This document shows positions 32,901-39,570 of a DNA stretch of 39,570 nt, one piece after another; the first letter of the stretch is position 1; each line of letters starts with the position of its first letter. The position numbers and the translations under genes are program-made. Origin of the DNA: Udeniomyces pyricola (Eukaryota; Basidiomycota; Tremellomycetes; Cystofilobasidiales; Mrakiaceae); NCBI GenBank assembly GCA_039545295.1, contig BCIK01000038.1, positions 1-39,570 on the forward strand, written 5' to 3'. A model generated the notes under the pieces. That model saw only the letters and a program-made list of their open reading frames with translations, was not told the DNA's origin and did no database searches.

Positions 32901-35180
32901 ATCTTGGTTGCTGTCCCCGAAGTTGCCACCAAACGAACCGAGTCCCAATGAACCAAACCCAAAGCTGCCAATCTGACTAACACCCCATCCGAGACTCGGC
33001 ATCCCGCTGGTTCTCGCCTGCTGCTTAGCATCCCTCGCCTTCCGAACCTTCAAACTCAAGCCATCTTCGTCCTCCTCGCTCATCAATTCACCAGTTTCAT
33101 CATCGTCATCGTCGTCGGTACTAGCCGAATCGGACTTGAGGTCGAGAAACCCGGATCGGGTCGCTGTCCGTCGAGGCCACGTCCCAGATGACGACGAAAA
33201 GGCATGCAAACCGTTGGTTTGATTGGACAGGTAGCCTGCAGAGGGTGGAGGAGAGGTGAAAAGGCCCGTTTCCTTCCATGAAGATGAGATAGACCGGTCA
33301 AACACCGGCTGATCGCTTGCCTCACGGAAGGAGATGGAGAAGGGATCCTCAGTTTCGCCGATCGTTGCAGGCATTGGAACAACGGGCGAGGTTGCGGTGG
33401 GGATAGGAGAATTGGGATTGGGAGACGAAATCCCATCGGCAGCGACAAATGGCTCGAGGGGATCGGCTGTCACAGTCCGGGTCAGACCAAGGGGGTCGGT
33501 AGCGGCGGCAGAGGAGAGATAAGGAGAGGAGATGGGGGAAGACGAAGATGATGAGTTGCGTGTGGGGGGGACAAGCGAGCGCGTAGCCGCAGCAGAATGA
33601 TGGGATTGGGCTGAGGTGCCCGAGGTCGACCGACTAAAGGAACGCGTTGGCGGAGATGAAAGTTGCGATGGCAAGAACGGATGTCTCTTCTTAACAGACC
33701 AACTGAGGGCGCCCCCACTTTCGTCATCGTCGTCACTGAATGGATCACTGTCGTCTTCGCTGTCGCTGTTCAGGCTCGTTTCATGAAGCGAGGCTGGCCG
33801 ACCTCTCGAGCTGCTGCTCAAGCTCCGAAGGCCGCTGATCCGATGGGTATTTTGGATATCCTTCCATTCCTGCGTCGTGGGCGTAAGAATGACCAGGTGT
33901 TGGCTCGAGCCACCGAGGGATCCGAACGAATGGGACATGGATTGACCGTCGGGAGGCAGAGGCAATGAGGCCGAAGCTGGGACGTGCATGGATTGCGAGA
34001 GCGTGTGCGATGAAGTGGTCGTGGTATTTGGAGGGAGAGACACGTTGCGTCTACCGTAGGTGGGTGACCGGCAAGCTGAGGAAGAGGTCGAACTAAGGCC
34101 TGGCTGGAGGGATGACGAGCCTTGAGAAGGTGTCGAGCGATGGTAGTACCGAGCACTGCGGGAACGAGAAATGCGAGGATAGAACAGGTCGTTAGTGCTG
34201 ACACTTGACGATAGACCGAATTATCCAGGCATCACATGCAGTGCTCGTGCAACTACTAGCACCACACGAGATGCGAGAAATACGGCCGAATGATGACCAT
34301 CCGTAGGTAAGCCTGCCCCGTTCTTGCCAGGACATGATGTATGGTGCACTCCGTCGGCATCAATTGCCCACATGAGATACCATATCCATATGAACGCGGT
34401 ACCATCATCATATCTAGGTCTATAACCTAACGTTCCAATTGGACATGTAATCCTCGTCTGTCCGTATGCTTGGATATCCTCCTTGGAACCCCTCTCGTCC
34501 CCACCCTGATATCCTTCTCGGCCGAGTACGCACCTGTTGTTTGGTCCCTCTGATCCGACTTCCTCACCCTTCCTCTCGATCGGATCCAACTTGGCCCCGA
34601 ACAACTCGTCAAGATTGCCTGTACTCCGACTGTAACCTCCTGCTCCAGAGCTTGACGAGCGCTCACGAGCAGCAGCGGCCGATTCGCTCTCGTCGAGCGT
34701 GAGATCGTAGACATCGCTCGCTCGCGAGCCGGGAAGCCGATGGGCCGATGCGGGCGAGGTCTGCTGGCGGACGCGAGACAGGAGCACGCCTCCGGTATGA
34801 CGGCGGGGAGATGACGGAGCCTCGGGCTTGATATTTTGGGAGGGGTTTATCGAGGGCGATATGGATTGGGGTGGAAAGTAAGATGCGACGGTGGCGGCGG
34901 CGGTAGACGAAGCGGCTGCTGCTGCTGATGATGATGATGCCGGAGCCAGCGGGGGAGATAGCGGGCTCGCATCGAGGATCGCCTTTTGGCCGGGTGATGC
35001 AGTGAAAGGCATAGAAGGACGGTTAATCGGTTGGACTGGAGAGGATACTGCTGAAGGATCGGTTGGCAGCGAGGGGGATGTTGATAGTGCAGTCGTCGAA
35101 GGTGAGTGGGCCAACTGGTCGATGGCCGAGGGGGGAGCAGGGCGGTCGGGGGACAGGACGATGCCCGAGTCGGTGGACAT
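30000..35180 (-). CDS. PASK-type Ser/Thr protein kinase, about 1323 aa
   Basis: Nutrient-signalling kinase of the CAMK/PASK group. Exons (minus): 35180-34534, 34155-32082, 31964-31870, 31777-31745, 31618-31537, 31439-31411, 31300-30999, 30866-30244, 30086-30000; the total is 1324 codons. The first ~900 residues are Ser-rich and apparently disordered, with an acidic stretch and no PAS domain I can see. The catalytic domain (about 938-1318) has the Gly loop GRGAYGLV, catalytic Lys in VIIK (about 973), the PASK-typical block QRILADSWKKH followed by GPIPIELHIMDQL, HPNVCTILDSFED, HRDIKDEN (Asp about 1153), LIDFGSAA (Asp about 1171), SPEIL and a final LLEHRFL. An insert of about 60 residues rich in Pro and Gly lies before HPNV. 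The start is the first ATG of the open first exon (MSTDSGIVLS). Confidence 0.94.
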
Positions 35181-36583
35181 GGCTCGGGTGTTTTTGTTTT
35201 GGGAGGAGGAGAGAGGGAAGGAGGCAGTCAACAAGTAGCCGACCGAAGAGAATCAGGTGGTTATCGAAAGGGAAAGACCTGGGCAGAGAGGAAGCAGGTT
35301 GGCCGAGCAAAGGAAGGTGAGGCAGGTATTAGGGAAAGGGGAAGGAACGATCGAGAGAGGGAAGGGGAAAGGCGGCCAGCGAAGGGAAGCGATCAGCTTG
35401 GCGGACGACGACGAGAGGGGGGGATTGGGCCACACCCGAGTAGACGACTCGCGTCGAGTCAAGCTTTTGATGGACAGGGTCGAACCGGTCACAGTGGAAA
35501 CAAAACCTGAACTACTGACGACCGAAGGCGAGCGAGTGAAGAGCGAGGTGGTTAAATGTAAGTGTTGGGTGGGGAAGGCTGCGAGGGAAGAAAGACCAGC
35601 TGGGACCGGGGCAAGGTCAATCGATCATCATCAGGAGTGGGGGAGATGTGTGGGGGCCAACAGCAACGTTCTTCTCCAAGAGTCATATATCATTTACACA
35701 AATTTACACATACATGACTATAGTTCTACATCATACTATATAGATCAGTCCTCTCTCTACCGAGTATCGGCTGTCTAGGCTGGACTACATGCGACCAACC
35801 ACCTCAGAGTCAAGATTGAGAGCGAAACTAGAGACAGCATCAATCCATGAGCAGACTGCGCTCCAGTCGAAATATTCGTCCACTAACAAAGCTTGACTAA
35901 AGTATTTGGTTCTTTTCAATCGCCCCGGCAACTGGCGTCGGTGCCCCTAAGCAATCAACCAACTGAACGTACCGAACGTACTGCCGTCCGACGTACCCGA
36001 CGTCCGTCGATGTTCGACAATCGACATTCGACCGTCGCCCCGAAGCCCTTACTATTACAGTAGTTTGTTTGACTCCCCATCCCGCTCGGCCGACCTGTAC
36101 GAACTAGGACGCAACAGCCAAGAGATCAGAAACGTCGTCGATCGGCCAACCGAGAAACGACCGTCAGCGCACCAGCGCTTGACCCGAGTCGACAGATCAG
36201 AGCGACATCAGCGCATCAGATGCCAAAGCCTGCAGAACCAGATACCACGACGCTTCCCACAGCATGTTCTTGTTCAAATCAGTCAGAGTGTACACCGGTC
36301 GTAGAATCGTGTCGTGATGAGACGTGAACTCGCAGCCACAACCGAAAGTACGATGTACCATGACGCTGAGCCATCATCCAACCATATCCGTGTCGATCGT
36401 ATCCCATGCCAGCTCGACAAGCCCAAGCCGTGATCCAGAACGTGGGTTAGCAAGGCATCATAGCCAAAAGGTCAGCAGAGATTATGCAGTGTGTAAAACT
36501 TTGCGGGTGCAGATTGGCATGTGAGTGAGGGGGTGCTCAAAGCAAAAGAGACATCGTCATCGAATCGGATTTCTCTAATGAAT
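35181..36583. other. PASK upstream region and L16 3' region
   Basis: A 1.4-kb stretch between the kinase start and the ribosomal-protein stop codon (both leftward). The part nearest the kinase is purine-rich on the plus strand, so pyrimidine-rich in the sense direction, as in a long leader. Short GTCGA/TCGAC-type motifs cluster at 35980-36040. A 173-codon plus-strand frame at 35257-35778 has no motif and is not called. Confidence 0.45.
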
Positions 36584-38274
36584 TTAGTTGTAGCCGAAGG
36601 CGGTGAGCTTCTCCTGGCCGGGAGCGCTGACGGTAGCAGCGGCCTTGGATCGGAGCTGAAAGGAAGACAGAAAGCAGCCAACAAAGGCGTCAATAAGAAT
36701 GTGTCATCAACAGTTGATACAGGCAGGCAAAGAGCGCAAGCGGCTTACCTTGACGGCGGCGGTCTTCCTCTCGTAGTAGGCGGCGCTCTTGACCTTCCTC
36801 TTCTCCTCGAGGGTGTCGACGACGTCCTTGTAGCCCCATCCGACCTCGTGCGAGAGCCTCTTGATGGTGCAGTACTTTCGCCCGGGCTTGAGTCGGAGGA
36901 CTCGGAGAGCGTTGGGGACGACCATCTTCTTCTTTCGGTCGTAGGGAGGGGGCATACCCTCGAAGAGCTTGAGTCGCTCAAGGGCGGCAGCACCTCGGGA
37001 GGTCTTGTGAGGAACCTAGTTGAGGGGTAACCGACAACACATGAGGCAGGAGAGGTATATGCAGAGCAAACGAGAAGGTAGGCATACGGTTGAGCGGGCA
37101 GATCAACGCGGAAAGATGTTGTTTGTCCTAAGAAAGGATGTTCTAACGTACCATACCCCTGATAGCCTTGTAAAGGATACGGGAAGGAGCTCGGTGGTGG
37201 AAAGGACCGGACTTCTTGGGGTTAACGATATGCCTCTTGTGGAGGAAGTTGTGGTAGCGGAGCTGAGAATGGACAACGTCGGGAAAGACAGGATAGACAA
37301 TGTATATGAAATCGGGTGAGGGACCCAGATGGCGGAGAGTGGTGTCGATGAATCAAAGAACAGAAGTCGGCAGGGAATGGTTTCAAAGGGTGTACAGGAA
37401 AGACAGGTCCGGTGGCAATGGAGGACGGGTTTGGAGTGGGCGAGGGTAGAGCGGCAATAGGACATGCAGGAGTTGTAGGGAATTGACACAAATATCAGTC
37501 CATGTATTCACCGCTGGGCATGACTAGCTGACAACTAGCGATTTGTAGGATAGCGAAAAAAAAGGCCAAGACGCACCTTGTTCCTGAAGAACGAGCCGGA
37601 GATGTTGATCTCCTCGCATCGGACAACAGTGACCTAGAGCACGTCCGAACCCGATGATACACCACACACAAGCACACCCAATCCAATCCACCATGCAAAC
37701 GAGTGCATCCATCCAGCATCCAGACCCGTACGCACACCACACAACGTTCGTCCCGAGAGCAGCACCATCCAAAGTTCGAACACAAACGCGATACAGTTGA
37801 ATCCAAAGGCGGCGCGCATTCGAACGGTTTGATGAGACACGGAAAGAAGATATAAACGAAAAGAGCAGAGAGTGTCAGCAGTGAGCAGCGCTGCGTTATT
37901 GCCCGGCGGATGGACACGGAGAGCGTCCAAGCGTGGGTGGGGATGAAAAGAGGCAAGAAGTGCTATCGACCTTCTGACCGTTGAGGATCTGCTTGGACAG
38001 GATCGAAGCCAATCGACCGAGCAAGTGACCCTTTCCGTCAACGACGATGGGAGAGGCTGTTGATGTAGATGAGTGGACATGACGAAGGAGAGTTAAGGGA
38101 GGAGAAAGGGAAGCAACGACGGCGAGGCGTAAGTTTTGAGGTCGGGCGAGACAACGAGCATGAGGCGCGAGGGGCTTTTGGTTGGCTGGCTTGGTCAGAG
38201 GGAGAGAACGGATGAGGAGGGTAGGGGAGGGGGAGACAACGAAGGCGAAGCAACGAACAGGAGAAGGTGGCCAT
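36584..38274 (-). CDS. RPL16: 60S ribosomal protein L16 (uL13)
   Basis: Large-subunit ribosomal protein of 202 aa, close to the yeast length of 199. Exons (minus): 38274-38259, 38056-37971, 37633-37577, 37262-37152, 37015-36749, 36655-36584. Recognisable family sequence runs throughout: [91 protein letters not shown] and AYYERKT. The first exon is only 16 nt (MATFS plus one base) and uses a GTTCGT donor; it is inferred from the required phase and the resulting MATFSSSP start. Intron 2 (37634-37970) uses a GTCGAT donor and, with intron 3, exceeds 300 nt, long for this locus, as is common for ribosomal-protein genes. Confidence 0.95.
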
Positions 38275-38925
38275 CTTGAGTGTTCGGGTAGTGAGGGATG
38301 AGGTCAAAGATGAGGATGTGTTTGAAGACGGAAGGGTAAGGGACCAAGTGAGGAGGGGGGGGGGGAGGCGACCGAAGGAGCGAAGGGGGGGAAAGGACCA
38401 GCGAGCGAAGTGGACCAGGAGGGCGAGGACGACGAACGGGCCAAGGCAAGAAAGAAGCAACAGCGCAAGGAAAGCGAGAGAACAGAAAAGAAGAGGGGAG
38501 GGGATCAGTTTCAAATTTGGCAGAGACGATTCCTCTGCCTTGCCCCCTTCGCGTCCAGATCCACCAGGAGCATGCATCATCTGAGCTAGCATGTCATCAT
38601 GTATCCTCCGTACGGCCGTACGACGATGCAGCAAGAGCAAAGGCAGAGCGTGCCCAGGCTTCGCATAGCAAGAGGACCGAGAGGCCTTACCTTGATTCTC
38701 TTGAGGGGGGGTGCGACGAGAGAGGGTGCGCTCGCTCTCCTTCGGTCCTCTGCCTTGCCAGCCTTCGCGACGCAAAGTCGAAAGCGCGGACGGGAGAATC
38801 TCAAAAGGTGACTGACTCACTCTCGTTTATTATCTCTTTCTTTGTTTCTGCAATTCTCAATGACATTTCATCCGTCTCCTCTCGCTCTTTTCGTCCTCTG
38901 GCCATCGTTTCGATCGACTTGTACA

Positions 38926-38950
38926 TATATGTATATATATATATATATAT
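38926..38950. repeat. TA dinucleotide microsatellite
   Basis: A mostly alternating TA tract, with a few G interruptions at its left part, lies about 650 bp upstream of the L16 start codon. Confidence 0.7.
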
Positions 38951-39542
38951 CTTGCCTGAGCCCACCACCCCACCTATCTAACTCGGACGTACATTAACAC
39001 ATATACATAACATACATATGTTTGCACGCATGCACATGAGTATAATTCGTGATGACGATGATGATGCATGCATGCAGGTGATCGAGATCGATACACACCC
39101 ATGGTGCATGTATCGACGGAGTATGTCGAACGTCAATCGAAGGGAGCCCACCGCGTAGAGGAGGATCATGGAGGGTATATGTCCATTGGCTCATGAGACT
39201 GCAGCAGTAACGATGAATACGACCTGGGTGAAGAACTGGTATGCAGAGGCTAGGCCATGAGCGCATGAGCTCCAACACAGGCATCAAGTCCGCCGAGTCG
39301 TCGAAAGGACGCCGGCCCACTCCGTCAATCAAGACCGACGACCCAGCTCTTTGGCCCTCGCCGTGATGACATGATGACCTGTTGGAAAGCTGGTTCCCTT
39401 GGCCCTTTCCCTCTCCCATCCTGTTTCAACTTGCTTCGACCTCCCTTCGATCTATCCTTCCCCTTCCGGCCAGCCCTCTGGCCTTTCCTTCTCACCCACC
39501 AGACGATCCTCCTCGTATCCTCATCCAGACAGATCACCTTGA

Positions 39543-39570
39543 CGCTCTCTCTCTCTCTCTCTCTCTCTCT
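39543..39570 (+). repeat. CT dinucleotide repeat at window end
   Basis: The window ends inside an uninterrupted CT dinucleotide run. A break exactly here could mark a contig edge, where assemblies often stop at microsatellites. Confidence 0.7.

Larger units (their letters stand above)
38275..39570. other. L16 upstream region to window end
   Basis: About 1.3 kb upstream of the L16 start with no supported gene. It contains a run of 11 G (38355-38365), a TA-rich microsatellite at about 38926-38950, CATGCATGCA-type palindromes near 39065-39076 and a CT dinucleotide repeat at the very end. The L16 promoter should lie close to 38275-38800. The pyrimidine-rich stretch at 39400-39540 may lead into a gene beyond the edge. 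Confidence 0.4.

Noticed and set aside
32270..33031. 253-codon and neighbouring minus-strand frames inside the PASK exon
   Set aside because: Other-frame shadows of the 2074-nt PASK exon, with Arg/Pro/Leu-rich low-complexity products.
35257..35778. 173-codon plus-strand frame upstream of the PASK kinase
   Set aside because: Low-complexity Arg/Glu/Gly product caused by purine-rich DNA antisense to the kinase leader; no motif.
36656..37970. Box C/D snoRNA in the introns of the L16 gene
   Set aside because: Ribosomal-protein introns often host snoRNAs. One TTGATGA-like C box occurs in the last intron, but no CTGA D box follows at a suitable distance; the other introns lack the pair.
1..39570. 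CRISPR arrays, bacterial operons, insertion sequences or retroelements
   Set aside because: No regularly spaced direct repeats, no transposase or reverse-transcriptase motifs and no long terminal repeats were seen; all gene structures are eukaryotic.

Overview
The window is nuclear DNA of an intron-rich basidiomycete fungus. The evidence is nine protein families with eukaryotic or fungal signatures, short GT-AG introns with pyrimidine-rich acceptors and occasional CTNAC-like branch sites, mitochondrial presequences, and moderate GC. The exon density (21 exons in one gene, exons down to 8-13 nt) suits an intron-rich basidiomycetous yeast, for example in Tremellomycetes or Pucciniomycotina. That placement is inference. 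The exon models were built by hand from splice sites and conserved motifs; in the models of the recognised families the codon phases close exactly, except for one single-base frame break.

Layout, left to right. 487-1464 (-): TPMT-family thiol methyltransferase. 2000-10293 (-): a diaphanous-type formin of about 2068 aa. It has two N-terminal ubiquitin-like/RA-like segments, GBD/FH3, coiled coils, eight WH2-like repeats next to a small FH1, FH2 and a C-terminal DAD. 10875-14182 (-): mitochondrial ABC1/UbiB atypical kinase of the MCP2/ADCK1 type. 15053-17103 (+): MDR (quinone-reductase-like) oxidoreductase with a one-base frame break. 17452-18749 (-): mitochondrial cyclophilin. 19094-20997 (+): mitochondrial typical 2-Cys peroxiredoxin, sharing a 344-bp divergent promoter region with the cyclophilin. 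22676-23437 (+): a small Ser-rich protein, poorly defined. 23955-24446 and 25128-25619 (-): two tandem, intronless paralogues of exactly 163 aa each that I cannot assign to a family. 26474-28118 (+): a Ser/Pro-rich acidic-tailed protein of unknown function. 30000-35180 (-): a PASK-type protein kinase of about 1323 aa in nine exons. 36584-38274 (-): ribosomal protein L16 (uL13) in six exons. The rest, to 39570, is upstream sequence ending in a CT microsatellite.

There is no operon logic here. The genes are ordinary housekeeping, cytoskeletal and signalling functions. Two neighbouring pairs are divergent (ABC1 kinase/MDR oxidoreductase and cyclophilin/peroxiredoxin), and the second pair joins two mitochondrial stress-related proteins. 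The convergent region 28119-29999 is pyrimidine-rich on the + strand and holds homopolymer runs with ambiguous bases. Together with the frame break in the MDR gene this points to homopolymer miscalls in the assembly.

The least explained items are the 163-aa tandem family, the repeat-rich formin with its unusual N-terminus, and the microexons placed in catalytic motifs.
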